The translations under genes were made by a program, and so were the position numbers. 64,000 nt of DNA from Suttonella sp. R2A3 (GTDB lineage: Bacteria > Pseudomonadota > Gammaproteobacteria > Cardiobacteriales > Cardiobacteriaceae), in the NCBI RefSeq assembly GCF_021513215.1, contig NZ_CP090975.1, positions 179,501 through 243,500 of the forward strand. Direction: 5' to 3'. Below are positions 27,680-37,700 of this stretch, one piece after another. Every line of letters begins with the position of its first letter. Position 1 is the stretch's first letter. Below the pieces are notes generated by a model. That model did not search any database and was not told where the DNA came from. It was given only the letters and a program-made list of their open reading frames with translations.

Positions 27680-28273
27680 TTAATCAGCGATCAGCGTAAT
27701 CTCTGTACGGGTAAACTGATCAATAATTAACTCATAATCATCACGGCGGCATTCAAGGATATAGCGGCAAGGCATATCCATTTTCTGGTCAATGATGCGC
27801 ATCTGCCAGTGTTCAACGCTCTGCATTAATTCATTAACGGCTTGGTAGGGGAGACTAACGCTAAAGGTTGTTTTTGGGATGATTTGGCTGAGGTACGCTT
27901 GTTCTAGCGCTTCAAGACTGGCTTGTTTATAAGCCCGAATCAAACCGGGTGCGCCAAGTAATGTGCCGCCAAAATAGCGAACCACCACGATTAAGCAATC
28001 ACTCACATCAAAGCTCAACAATTGATTATAGATCGGTAGTCCGGCAGTTCCTGAAGGCTCGCCATCATCATTAGCGCGGTATTCCTCACCTTCCGGGCCC
28101 AGGCGCCAGGCATAACAATGGTGGCGCGCTTTATGATGCTCTTGGCGTAGCGCCTCAATGTGTGCCTCAATCGCCGCTACAGAGCCAACAGGCTCTGCAT
28201 AGGCGATGAATTTACTGCCTTTAACAGTGATTTCTGCGCTGACAGCACGTTTGATTCGCTGACAATAGGCCAT
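27680..28273 (-). CDS. YigZ / IMPACT family protein
   Basis: A 197-residue protein with the UPF0029/IMPACT N-terminal domain: KGSKFIAYAEPV, HHCYAWRLG, and DDGEPSGTAGLPI followed by VVVRYFGGTLLGAPGLIRAY. The C-terminal ferredoxin-like DUF1949 half is shorter and less conserved. The bacterial role is not settled. It lies 9 nt downstream of the carbonic anhydrase gene. Confidence 0.9.
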   Translation of the reverse strand: MAYCQRIKRAVSAEITVKGSKFIAYAEPVGSVAAIEAHIEALRQEHHKARHHCYAWRLGPEGEEYRANDDGEPSGTAGLPIYNQLLSFDVSDCLIVVVRYFGGTLLGAPGLIRAYKQASLEALEQAYLSQIIPKTTFSVSLPYQAVNELMQSVEHWQMRIIDQKMDMPCRYILECRRDDYELIIDQFTRTEITLIAD

Positions 28274-28282
28274 AAATTGAGG

Positions 28283-28924
28283 TTAATTGGCGACGTTTAA
28301 GCAATAAATTTGATTGAGCGTATTGTTGTTGTCGATCGAGACGTCCAAATCGACCAAACGCCCATTATGTACCCCATAAATCAAACCGTGGATAAACAGA
28401 GTTTGTCCCTGCGACCATGCGCGCTGGACGGTGTTCGATTTACACACATTAAGCACTTGCTTCATCACATTGAGTTCGCACAGGCGGTCAATTTCTTGTT
28501 GTTTATCCATTAAATGAAATTCGCGTGACGATTCGACATAGGTATCTTTGATCGCGCTCAACCAGTTATTCATCATCCCGAAATCTTCCATCGATAATGC
28601 CGCTTTAATCGCACCACAATCATAATGACCTCCGACGATAATATCCTTAACTTTCAGCTGCTCAACCGCAAATTGAATAACGCTCTGGCAGTTAATATCC
28701 ATCGAATGGACCAGGTTGCCGATATTGCGGTGAACAAAAACCTCACCCGGTAATAATCCCATCACTTCATTGGCCGGGATACGGCTATCAGAACAGCCGA
28801 TCCACAAGTATTGTGGGGCTTGCTGAGTGCTGAGTTGTTCAAAGATTCCTGGGTTGTCTTGGGCGAATCGCTTCGCCCAAGCTTCGTTGCTATCAAGTAA
28901 CTTCTGAATGTGTTGTTTTTTCAT
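28283..28924 (-). CDS. can: Beta-class carbonic anhydrase
   Basis: Interconverts CO2 and bicarbonate in the cytoplasm. Zinc ligands Cys44, His100 and Cys103 with the Asp46-Arg48 dyad are all visible (IGCSDSR, GGHYDCGAI). 213 residues, near E. coli Can. It sits 9 nt downstream of tctA, so it is probably co-transcribed with the transporter genes. Confidence 0.96.
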   Translation of the reverse strand: MKKQHIQKLLDSNEAWAKRFAQDNPGIFEQLSTQQAPQYLWIGCSDSRIPANEVMGLLPGEVFVHRNIGNLVHSMDINCQSVIQFAVEQLKVKDIIVGGHYDCGAIKAALSMEDFGMMNNWLSAIKDTYVESSREFHLMDKQQEIDRLCELNVMKQVLNVCKSNTVQRAWSQGQTLFIHGLIYGVHNGRLVDLDVSIDNNNTLNQIYCLNVAN

Positions 28925-28933
28925 GCCTGTCTG

Positions 28934-30460
28934 TTAATCACTTATATCATCACGAAAGGTTGCTTGCTTCATCTTAGTCCGCAAAATTGGGCCAATAATC
29001 ATCGGTAGGATCAAGCCGGCAATCGCGACAATCCACAAACCAATCGCGAGTGGACTCTGCCAGAGAATCAGCCAATTGCCATCAGAGATCATCAATGAAT
29101 GGCGCAGCGAGGTTTCTAAATCTGGGCCAAGCAACATGCCTAAAATAATCGGTACCACGGGGACACCCAGCTTGCGCATAAAATAGCCAAAGACACCAAA
29201 ACCGATCATCAAATAAATATCCATCAGACTATGACTGATCGAATAGATCCCAAGGATCGCAATGATGGTGACGAGCGGCATCAAATAGCGCGGCGGAATG
29301 CTGAGGATTTTAACAAAAAATCCGATCATCGGGATGTTGAGTACAAGCAGCATCACGTTACCGATAAATAACGCGGCGATGATTGTCCATACTAAATCAG
29401 CATTTTGCTGGAATAGCATCGGTCCTGGGGTGATGTTGAGAGAAACCAGCATTGCGAGTAATACAGCGGTTGTTCCACTGCCAGGTACGCCAAGAGTCAG
29501 CATCGGCACTAAAGCGCCGTTAGCGGCAGCGTTATTACCAGCCTCTGGGGCGGCAACTCCACGAGGATCGCCGGTACCAAAATGACCTTTTTTGCCCAAT
29601 ACCTTTTTCTCTAAGGTGTAACTGATGAAGCTCCCTAAGGACGCACCAGCGCCCGGTAATACACCGGCCAAAAAGCCGAGGAATGAGCCGCGTAACGAGG
29701 TGGGCAAAATATGAACCACTTCTTTAAAAGAGAAGCGTAATTTATTGACCTTGATCATGTCTTTGCTGCTGTTGTTATGCGCTTCGATGAACATCAATAA
29801 TTCACTGATCGCAAACATTCCAACCAACACGACAATAAAATCAATCCCTTCATAAAGCTCAAGAATATCAAAAGTATAGCGTGGTGTGCTGGTGTTTTTA
29901 TCGATACCAATGGTTGCAATCATCAACCCAAGCGCTGTGGCGATCAAAGTCTTGGCCAAGCTTTGGCTGGTAATCCCGCCTAGGGCAGCAAACGCCAATA
30001 CATAAAGCGCGACATACTCAGGAGAGCCAAACTGTAGCGCGGCTTTTGCCAGCAGTGGGGCGAGCATAACCAACCCGATGGTAGCAATTAAACTGCCAAT
30101 AAATGAGGCGACCGCAGAAAGCATCAGTGCTTCTGCTGCCTTGCCCTGTTTGGCCATTGGGTAACCATCGAGTGTGGTCATGAGCGCCGGCTCGTCGCCG
30201 GGAATGTTGAGCAAGATACTCGAAATACGCCCGCCATACATCGCACCGGCATAAACGGAGGTTAATAACACAAGAGACTCTGCCGGATTCAGGCCAAGAC
30301 TAAACACCAACGGGATGAGGATCGCGACCCCGTTTGCTGGGCCTAAGCCCGGTAGGGCACCAATCAAAGTCCCTAAAATACAGCCAATGAGTGCGAATAA
30401 GAGCGTTTGCCAGGTCAGTGCGTTAACAAAGCCATCCATCAATAAGCTAAAACTGTTCAT
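28934..30460 (-). CDS. tctA: Tripartite tricarboxylate transporter large permease TctA
   Basis: The large membrane subunit (508 residues, about 12 helices) of a TTT transporter. GALPGLGPANGVAILIPL and the second repeat LAGVLPGAGASLGSFISY are the TctA signatures. I place the start at 30460 (MNSFSLLMDG): GGGAG lies upstream and the ATG overlaps the tctB stop (ATGA). The substrate may be citrate or another carboxylate and cannot be determined from sequence. Confidence 0.94.
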   Translation of the reverse strand: MNSFSLLMDGFVNALTWQTLLFALIGCILGTLIGALPGLGPANGVAILIPLVFSLGLNPAESLVLLTSVYAGAMYGGRISSILLNIPGDEPALMTTLDGYPMAKQGKAAEALMLSAVASFIGSLIATIGLVMLAPLLAKAALQFGSPEYVALYVLAFAALGGITSQSLAKTLIATALGLMIATIGIDKNTSTPRYTFDILELYEGIDFIVVLVGMFAISELLMFIEAHNNSSKDMIKVNKLRFSFKEVVHILPTSLRGSFLGFLAGVLPGAGASLGSFISYTLEKKVLGKKGHFGTGDPRGVAAPEAGNNAAANGALVPMLTLGVPGSGTTAVLLAMLVSLNITPGPMLFQQNADLVWTIIAALFIGNVMLLVLNIPMIGFFVKILSIPPRYLMPLVTIIAILGIYSISHSLMDIYLMIGFGVFGYFMRKLGVPVVPIILGMLLGPDLETSLRHSLMISDGNWLILWQSPLAIGLWIVAIAGLILPMIIGPILRTKMKQATFRDDISD

Positions 30461-30924
30461 AAAATCGCTCCCAACCAACCCGCTGGCAGGGCAAGCTCTA
30501 GACCATAGTTAAACAAGACATATAGTGCAACGCTGTAACTCACAGAAATCACTAAGGCGCGTAGAGGTTGTGCGCCCATCATGAAGCTGACAAACCAGCA
30601 AAAAGCGATTGAAGATAAGATAAATCCAGCTTCTTCAAGCAGCAATGCAAACGCGATCAGCGCAATAACAATAACAATGAGTTCAAGCCAGGTTTTGCCT
30701 TTAGGCCAGATTTGTCCTTGCTGCGGTTTGACAATGAGTGTGAGGCCGGATAGCCCTAAAATGATGCTAAGAATTGTGGGAAAGGTTTCAGAACCAATGA
30801 CTTCTGCCAGTCCAAAGGGTTCTTCAAATTGTTGCGCACCATAACCATAAGCTATGGCTAATACCACCACCGCAATCCCTAAGATGCGATCGGCAATGGT
30901 ATGAGCTGAGGTTTCTTCAGTCAT
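30457..30924 (-). CDS. tctB: Tripartite tricarboxylate transporter small permease TctB
   Basis: The small membrane subunit: 155 residues and four hydrophobic helices (about 10-27, 45-65, 78-110, 120-150). Sequence is poorly conserved as usual; position between tctC and tctA supports the call. The start at 30924 (MTEETSAHT) has a modest GGAA site; in-frame ATGs at 30948 and 30963 are less likely. Confidence 0.88.
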   Translation of the reverse strand: MTEETSAHTIADRILGIAVVVLAIAYGYGAQQFEEPFGLAEVIGSETFPTILSIILGLSGLTLIVKPQQGQIWPKGKTWLELIVIVIALIAFALLLEEAGFILSSIAFCWFVSFMMGAQPLRALVISVSYSVALYVLFNYGLELALPAGWLGAIL

Positions 30925-30973
30925 AATCGTTCCAGTTTTAGACGCCATGTCAGACCATGGCAAAATGCGGCGG

Positions 30974-31017
30974 CTCTTAAAACGGCACAGTCGTTACGTA
31001 TTATGCCGTTTTAAGAG
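30974..31017 (-). promoter_or_regulatory. Strong stem-loop between tctC and tctB
   Basis: A 14-bp perfect inverted repeat (CTCTTAAAACGGCA 30974-30987 and TGCCGTTTTAAGAG 31004-31017, 16-nt loop) just after the tctC stop. No T-run follows on the minus strand, so it is more likely an mRNA-stabilising or partial attenuating hairpin that leaves tctC more abundant than tctBA. Such uneven expression is common for binding-protein transporters, but is inferred here. Confidence 0.75.
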
Positions 31018-31031
31018 GATCAAGAGCGTGT

Positions 31032-32006
31032 TTATTCTTTGATGATCCCTAAATCAACTGAGATATCGTGAATATCTTGGATTTGTTTGCTGACATACGC
31101 ATCAAATTCAGCACCGGTTTTGGTGAACGTCATCAAGCCGTTTTGCTGCATGACTTCGTGCCAAGCATCGGTTTCACTAAGTTCGTCCAGCGTGTTCACC
31201 CACCAGTCGTAGGTGGCTTGATCGACATTACCGGGTAAGTAGAACCCGCGCCAGTTAGGGGCGATGGTGTCAATGCCTTGTTCAGCTGCGGTAGGGATCT
31301 GATCAAAGGGTGCTTCGAGGCGTTCTTCGGAAAGAACGGCCAATATTTTTAAATCGCCAGAATCAATAAACCCTTTAATTTCTGAAACATCACCACTAAA
31401 ACCATCTAAGTGGCCACCGATCACCTGGGTGATCGCTTCTGCACCGTTATTGAACGACAGATATGGGATGCTAACCAAATCTTCAACCCCAGCATCACTA
31501 GCGGTTAATAAAACTTTCAAATGATCCCAGCCACCACGTGCGCTGCCGCCAGAAAATTTAACGTCGCGAGGATTCGCTTTAACCGCGTCCATAAGATCAT
31601 TGAGTGAGTTGTATGGTGAGTCTTTACCGACAGCAATAACGCCATAATCAGCGCCTAATGAACCAACCCATTTCACCATGCCCGCATCCATGCCGCGGAA
31701 TTGTTTTTGTGCCAAACGGCTTGTGGTTGCCGTAGAAGCAGCGATGAAGAGCCCGTTATCATCAGCACGCTTTGACACCACATGGGCAAAGGCAACACCG
31801 CCGCCAGCCCCCGCCATATTCACGGTTTGGATGTTCTGATTAACATAGCCTTCTTCACGTAGTAATTTGCTCACGCTACGACAGGTGAAATCCCAGCCAC
31901 CACCTGGATCAGCGGGGGCAATACATTCTTTTATTTGTGGGGCATCAGCGGCAAACACTGACGTACTCATTGTCGCAAGCGCTAAAGTGCACAAGATTTT
32001 GTTCAT
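31032..32006 (-). CDS. tctC: Tripartite tricarboxylate transporter substrate-binding protein TctC
   Basis: A periplasmic solute-binding protein (Bug/TctC family), 324 residues. A signal peptide ends STSVFA|ADAP. The carboxylate-binding loops CIAPADPGGGWDFTCRSV and VNMAGAGGGVAF are diagnostic. The start is the ATG 32006, with AAGGA upstream; the frame extends without support to 32063. It heads the tctCBA-can-(yigZ) unit. Confidence 0.94.
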   Translation of the reverse strand: MNKILCTLALATMSTSVFAADAPQIKECIAPADPGGGWDFTCRSVSKLLREEGYVNQNIQTVNMAGAGGGVAFAHVVSKRADDNGLFIAASTATTSRLAQKQFRGMDAGMVKWVGSLGADYGVIAVGKDSPYNSLNDLMDAVKANPRDVKFSGGSARGGWDHLKVLLTASDAGVEDLVSIPYLSFNNGAEAITQVIGGHLDGFSGDVSEIKGFIDSGDLKILAVLSEERLEAPFDQIPTAAEQGIDTIAPNWRGFYLPGNVDQATYDWWVNTLDELSETDAWHEVMQQNGLMTFTKTGAEFDAYVSKQIQDIHDISVDLGIIKE

Positions 32007-32065
32007 TATAGGATTCCTTATATTCAGACCTTTGAGGCAAGCCATAACACTATGGCACCGCATTT

Positions 32066-32094
32066 ATTGTTAAGGATAGGATAAAGCTTGTCAA
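32066..32094 (-). promoter_or_regulatory. Promoter of tctC
   Basis: On the minus strand a perfect TTGACA (32089-32094), a 17-bp spacer and AACAAT (32066-32071), about 60 bp upstream of the ATG. Confidence 0.55.
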
Positions 32095-32133
32095 GGTTAA
32101 TTATCTCAAGCTGTAGGAATAAGCCTGCGTCTA

Positions 32134-32586
32134 TTATGGGTGGTGAATAGTAGGGTGTTTTTGTGGTGTTAGCGGTTTGAGAAAGAGCTGTTGGCGAAGC
32201 CTGTGATGATTAATCGCATAACCAACAAAACCACTCAGACCTAATAGGGTTGTAGCGATTAACACTTGCAGTCCCTCACTCACGAGTGATTGGGTAGCCG
32301 CGATACTGAGAATGAACAACACAAGCGGTAAGCCATAAGTTAAAAAACTTGCGCGGTTGAGCGCTGTGCTCGGTAATTCGAGCAGGGCATGGTCGCCAAT
32401 ATTAAGCGGTGGTGTGGTTTGGGCAAGACGTATGGCATGACGCTGACGAAAAAAACCACGAAACCACGGTCTCCCGCCACAACCTTCACCCGCTTGGCAT
32501 TTTGGACAATCTTCGATTTCATTCGACGGCATCACGCTAACCCACTGATCGTCAACAGCGCTGATGGTGACTTCAATTTGTGACAT
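32134..32586 (-). CDS. RseC/MucC-type SoxR-reducing protein
   Basis: A 150-residue inner membrane protein: an N-terminal cytoplasmic part with a cysteine cluster (CPKCQAGEGCGG, about 27-38), two membrane helices (about 84-102 and 106-124), and a basic tail. This is the RseC/MucC architecture, linked in E. coli to sigma-E modulation and SoxR reduction. No rpoE or rseA gene is visible nearby, so the partner is unknown. It overlaps the upstream lipoprotein gene by 14 nt; GAGG precedes the ATG. Confidence 0.82.
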   Translation of the reverse strand: MSQIEVTISAVDDQWVSVMPSNEIEDCPKCQAGEGCGGRPWFRGFFRQRHAIRLAQTTPPLNIGDHALLELPSTALNRASFLTYGLPLVLFILSIAATQSLVSEGLQVLIATTLLGLSGFVGYAINHHRLRQQLFLKPLTPQKHPTIHHP

Positions 32587-32902
32587 CTGTGCCTCGACGA
32601 ATCAGCTGCTGCGCGCGCTTAAGCACACTTTCGGCTTTTGCTTTAGCATAGGCTTCATCGCCAGATTTAAGCGCCTGGCGTGCGGCGCGTAAATCGGTTT
32701 TACTTTGTGCTAGTTCGGCACAAATTGGCTGAGGTGCTTTTGTTTGTTCGCAAGTGATGTCTTGGTATCGGTCTTGTGCGCTGGTTAAGGCGGCTTGTGC
32801 ATCGCTGATTTGTTGGAATGCAGAAGGATGACTCACGCAAGCGGTGAGAAGCAATGCTGCGCTACTACTGATGATTAAAAAAACTGTGTGATTTTTGTTC
32901 AT
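32573..32902 (-). CDS. Small helical lipoprotein (DUF4398-like)
   Basis: A 109-residue lipoprotein with signal peptide and lipobox LLTAC (Cys22). The mature part is two Ala/Lys/Gln-rich helices (QQISDAQAALTSAQDRYQ and DLRAARQALKSGDEAYAKAKAES), resembling DUF4398 proteins. Two cysteines (ITCEQ, PICAE) flank the turn and could pair. Probably co-transcribed with the RseC-like gene. Confidence 0.7.
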   Translation of the reverse strand: MNKNHTVFLIISSSAALLLTACVSHPSAFQQISDAQAALTSAQDRYQDITCEQTKAPQPICAELAQSKTDLRAARQALKSGDEAYAKAKAESVLKRAQQLIRRGTDVTN

Positions 32903-33079
32903 ACCCTTTATGATACTCTGCTGTGTTAGCTGAATGTATGGCTAAGAGCGCCTAATAACTGTGCCTATCATAGCACGAGTGATAAGTTTTCTAGTATTGC
33001 CTGTTTTAGAACGCTAGGCTGAATTGACAGTATCGACTATCCTTAGTTGAGGTGCAAAGAAGTGATTGGGAGTTGTGCG

Positions 33080-33670
33080 ATGAGCAAAGTACTGATTCTG
33101 TATTATTCCGATGGTGGCGCAACCATGGCTTTGGCTGATGAAATATTACAGGGTGTGGAAGCGGTTGCCGGTGTGGAGGCTGTGCTGCGCACAGTGCCCA
33201 CGATTGTTGATGGTGCTTGTGTTGACAGCAAGAGCGTCCCTGAGCAAGGTGCACTTTACGTACAACCTGAAGATATACGTGATTGTGCGGCACTCGCGCT
33301 CGGCTCGCCAGTTCATTTTGGACAGCTCGCTGCCCCATTACAGCATTTTTTTGCCAAGCATATCGGCCTGTGGCTATCCGGTGCCCTGATCGACAAACCA
33401 GCAACCGTTTTTGCCAGCGGTGGAAGTATGCACGGTGGACAAGAGGCTATTTTGCTCAATATGATGATTCCGCTACTGCATCATGGCGCTGTGCTTTGCG
33501 GTATTCCTTATAGTGAAGGCGATTTGCACGCAACCCGCAGTGGAGGGACACCTTATGGCGTAACCCATGTCGGTGATAGCGCAACACTTAGCGAAGAAGA
33601 ACGTCGCTTAGCACGAGCTCAGGGTAAGCGATTAGCGCAATGGGCGCTTAAAGCGCAACACAAGGATTAA
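33080..33670 (+). CDS. WrbA-like flavodoxin-family NAD(P)H:quinone oxidoreductase
   Basis: An FMN protein of 196 residues. VLILYYSDGGATMALADEI is the flavin phosphate loop, and LGSPVHFGQLAAPLQHFF, GGSMHGGQEAILLNMMIPLLHHG and GGTPYGVTHV match WrbA at equivalent places. The start is the ATG 33080 with GGGAG 8 nt upstream, not the GTG at 33047. The RND genes follow 1 nt after its stop. Confidence 0.87.
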   Translation: MSKVLILYYSDGGATMALADEILQGVEAVAGVEAVLRTVPTIVDGACVDSKSVPEQGALYVQPEDIRDCAALALGSPVHFGQLAAPLQHFFAKHIGLWLSGALIDKPATVFASGGSMHGGQEAILLNMMIPLLHHGAVLCGIPYSEGDLHATRSGGTPYGVTHVGDSATLSEEERRLARAQGKRLAQWALKAQHKD

Positions 33671-33671
33671 T

Positions 33672-34733
33672 ATGTACCGTTTGACGCACTTTTTTATCAC
33701 GCTGTTTATATTGGCCGCCACCCCTATCCTCTTGGCGCAAAGCGCTTTGACCGTTGAAGTGATTTCTCCGCAGAGGGGTTTGGTGACTGAAAAAATTAAC
33801 GCTATCGGCTACCTACAAGCCAAAGAACAGGCGGTGGTTAATGCGCGCTTAAATGGGGCAACGCTTGAAGAAATTCTGGTGGATATTGGTGATCGGGTTG
33901 AGAAAGGGCAAGTGCTTGCGCGTTATGATCAGTCGATGATCGAACAGGAGCTGATTCAAGCCAAAGCACAAATGCGCCAAGCAGAGGCGGGGCTAAGCCA
34001 AGCGCGCAATAATGCAGCACGTGCACAACGTCTATTGAAATCCAATGCGATTAGTCGCGTGGAAGGCGAGCGTTTACTCACCTCAAACGATGATGCAAGC
34101 GCACAACTCAGTGGCGCAAAAGCACAATTGGCCGCGCAAGAATTACGCTTAGATTATGCGACGGTACGTGCGCCAGTCGCTGGTGTTATTAGCGATAAAC
34201 AAGCTGTGTTAGGCTCAACTTCTGCAATTGGCCAACCGTTGTTTAGTTTGATTGTTGATGGTCGTTTGGCCTGGCAGGCAAAAGTGAGTCAAGACAAAGT
34301 GTCAGGGATCGAGATCGGCAGTCCTGCCACGGTTCGCTTAGATGATGGTAATAATATTACTGGCGAAGTCTATAATATTGCGCCAACGGTTGATCCCCAA
34401 AGTCGCGAAGTGCGCGTTTTTGTGTTGCTCGAAGAAGATCCTGCTTTACGCGCGGGGATGCTGGTCAATGGCTCGTTTGCTGTGGGCGAAAGTGAGCAGT
34501 TGCTGATTCCGGCGAGCAGCGTGCAGCGTGAAGATGGGTTTGCCTACGTCTGGCGCGTGAATGATCAAGATAAAGCCCAGCGTATACGCATTGAATTAGG
34601 TGATCGACTCGATGACCAATGGGTGGTACAAAAAGGGTTAGAAGAAAACGATCGAGTAATCGTGCGCGGTGGCGGTTTTTTAAACGAAGGCGATGAGGTT
34701 CGCGTGGTGAGCACACCGAGTCAAGACTCATGA
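33672..34733 (+). CDS. RND efflux periplasmic adaptor (membrane fusion protein)
   Basis: A HlyD/AcrA-type adaptor of 353 residues: signal peptide (1-22), biotinyl-lipoyl half motifs around VVNARLNGATLEEILVDIGDRVEKGQVLARYD, a short coiled-coil hairpin (about 95-150), the second lipoyl half DYATVRAPVAGVISD, and beta-barrel domains. It joins the inner membrane RND pump to an outer membrane channel. AAGGA precedes the ATG; it overlaps the pump gene by 4 nt. No TolC-like gene is nearby. Confidence 0.93.
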   Translation: MYRLTHFFITLFILAATPILLAQSALTVEVISPQRGLVTEKINAIGYLQAKEQAVVNARLNGATLEEILVDIGDRVEKGQVLARYDQSMIEQELIQAKAQMRQAEAGLSQARNNAARAQRLLKSNAISRVEGERLLTSNDDASAQLSGAKAQLAAQELRLDYATVRAPVAGVISDKQAVLGSTSAIGQPLFSLIVDGRLAWQAKVSQDKVSGIEIGSPATVRLDDGNNITGEVYNIAPTVDPQSREVRVFVLLEEDPALRAGMLVNGSFAVGESEQLLIPASSVQREDGFAYVWRVNDQDKAQRIRIELGDRLDDQWVVQKGLEENDRVIVRGGGFLNEGDEVRVVSTPSQDS

Positions 34734-37700
34734 ATTTTTCAGCGTATTCAATCCGCAATCCGTTAGTTGCGATTGTTTTATTTGTACTGCTAACCGTTGG
34801 GGGTTGGCTCGGCTTTGAGCGAATGAAAGTCCAACAGTTCCCGGATATGGATTTTCCGGTTGTCGTGGTTACCGTGATTATGCCGGGTACTTCACCAGAA
34901 CAGCTCGAAACCGATGTTGCCAAGGTTATTGAAGACCAGGTCAGCGGCATCGAAGGAATAAAACGCATCTATACCACGGTACAAAATGGTGCGGTGACGC
35001 TGGTGATAGAATTTCGCCTGGGTTATGACATTCAAACAGTGCTTGATGAAGTCCGCTCCTCAGTTAATGAGATTCGTGGTGACTTGCCCGCTGACGCCGA
35101 AGAACCGATCATTTCAAAAGTCGGTACCAGTGGCTTTCCGATTGTCACCTACACGATTGCCAGCGATAGCTTAAGCATTGGTGAGCTTTCCTGGTATGTT
35201 GATGATGAAATCAGCAAATTGTTATCAGGGATCAACGGCGTAGGCAGTATCGTGCGTGTGGGCGGCTTGGAGCGTGAAATTCATGTGGATGTTGATCCGC
35301 TCGCGCTTTCAGCTGCTGGTGCAAGCATTAATGATGTGTCTAATCAGCTCAATTATGTACAACAAGACGCCCCTGGTGGCGAGGCAAGTATCGGGGAGAA
35401 TAAGCAACCGATTCGCGCGTTAGGTGGGGTCACGAATGTTGATGATTTAGCCAATTTATATTTGCCGATCGGTCAAGGCGCGAATGTACGCTTATCGAGT
35501 ATTGCTGAGGTGAGCGATGCTTATGCGGAACAATCTTCGATTGCCATGCTCGATGGTGAACCGGTGGTCGCTTTTGAAATCACGCGCAGTCGCGGATCGA
35601 GTGAGGTTGAGGTTGCGAAAAGGGTGGATGAAGCATTAGCTGATCTAATGCAAATGCAGCTGCATCTTAGTTTTGAGCGTGTTTATGATCTGGCAACACC
35701 AGTTGAACAAGATTATCAGGCATCGCTAAAAATGCTCATTGAAGGTGGGTTGCTTGCAGTTGTCGTGGTCTTTTTATTCCTGCGTAATATTCGCGCAACA
35801 CTGATTGCTGCGGTTGCTTTGCCGCTGTCGATTATCCCCACTTTTATTGGCATGTATCTGTTAGGCTTCAGTCTGAATTTGATTTCTTTACTCGCACTGT
35901 CGTTAGTGGTCGGGATTCTAGTTGATGATGCAATTGTTGAGATCGAAAATATTATGCGTCATTTGCGAATGGGTAAAACGCCTTATGACGCGGCGATGCA
36001 AGCCGCAGATGAAATCGGTTTGGCGGTTATTGCGACAACCTTCACCCTGATTGCGGTGTTTTTACCAACCGCGTTTATGAGTGGGGTAGTTGGTCAGTTT
36101 TTTAAACAGTTTGGTTGGACAGCCTCAATTGCTATTTTTGCCTCTTTATTGGTTGCGCGCCTGCTCACACCGATGATGGCTGCGTATTTAATTAAGCCAG
36201 AAAAACCTCGTGAATATAAAGAAAGCGCGTTGATGGGCGCCTATTTGAGGCTTGCTGATTGGGCGATACGCTGGCGTTGGTTAACGCTTGCTTTAACGAT
36301 TGTGCTATTTGTGGGCTCATTAGCGCTTGCGCGGCTTTTACCTAGTGATTTCCTACCTGCTGATGATCTTTCCCAATCTCGGGTGGAAATCGAACTAGCA
36401 CCTGGGGCAACGATTGAAGAAACCTTAGAAGTGAGCGAATGGACGCGTCGTGCGGTAATGGATATAGACGGTATTGAATCGGTGTATTCATCCGTTGGCC
36501 ACATGCAAGCGGGTATGGATGGACCGAGCAATGCCGGTGCGCATGGTTCGACACGTAAAGCTGCGCTGAATCTGGTGTTGAGTCCGCGTAGTGAACGGAT
36601 CAATAAGACGGCGATAGAAGCCAAAATCCGTGAGCGATTACAATCCATTCCCGGGGCGCGGTTTAAGGTTGGGTTGAATAACGGTGGGGAAAGTGGCTAT
36701 AAAGTGTCGCTGACTGGGGAGGATTGGCCATTGTTGCGCCGTACTGCACGACAGTTGATGAATGAGATACGCGACATTCCAGGGGTGAGCAATGTACGCA
36801 GCAATGAAGGGATTGCCCGTGAAGAATTGCAAATCATCCCGGATACGACTGCGATGGCCGCGCATGGCGTGAGCACAGCGGCATTGGCGCAAACCATTCG
36901 CGTGGCAACCATGGGTGATTATGCGCAGTTACTCTCGAAACTCAACGTCGATAAACGTCGCATTCCGATCCTATTGCGCTTGGCGCCAGAATACCGTGGC
37001 GACATCGCGACGTTAGAAAACTTACTTGTTCGCACCAACCAAGGCCCGGTGCGTCTCGGTGATGTCGCGCGTCTGCATTTTGGTTCAAGCCCATCGGCGA
37101 TCAACCGCTTTGAACGCTCGCGTGAAATTTCCATTCAAGTAGAGAATAACGAAGGTGAGTTGGGTGCATTGGTTAAAGCGGTTAAGAATACGCCAACGAT
37201 GCAGCAATTACCGGCTGGGGTGAAGACAACCGATCTGGGTCAAGCTGGCGATATGGCAGAACTCTTTAACGGGTTCAAAATCGCGATGATGGTTGGGGTG
37301 CTGTGTATTTTTGGCGTGCTGGTACTCTTATTTCACCGCATTCTGCATCCGTTTACGATCCTTATGGCGCTGCCTTTGTCGGTCGGCGGGGCGTTTGTTG
37401 GGCTGTTACTCAGTGGCGCAGGGCTGTCGATGCCGTCATTGATTGGCTTGGTGATGCTGATGGGCATTGCCACCAAAAACTCTATTTTGTTGGTTGATTA
37501 CGCGATTATTGCCGAACAAAAAGGCAAGGTGCGACGTGAAGCCTTGCTGGATGCGTGTCGTAAACGTGCTCGGCCGATTATTATGACCACTATAGCGATG
37601 GGCGCAGGGATGTTGCCGTTAATTTTTGGCTGGGGTGAGGTTGATAGCAGTTTCCGCCGCCCGATGGCGATTGCCGTATTCGGTGGACTGATTACCTCAA

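Noticed and set aside
33023-33028. Perfect TTGACA as -35 for the wrbA-like gene
   Set aside because: No acceptable -10 lies 16-18 bp downstream.
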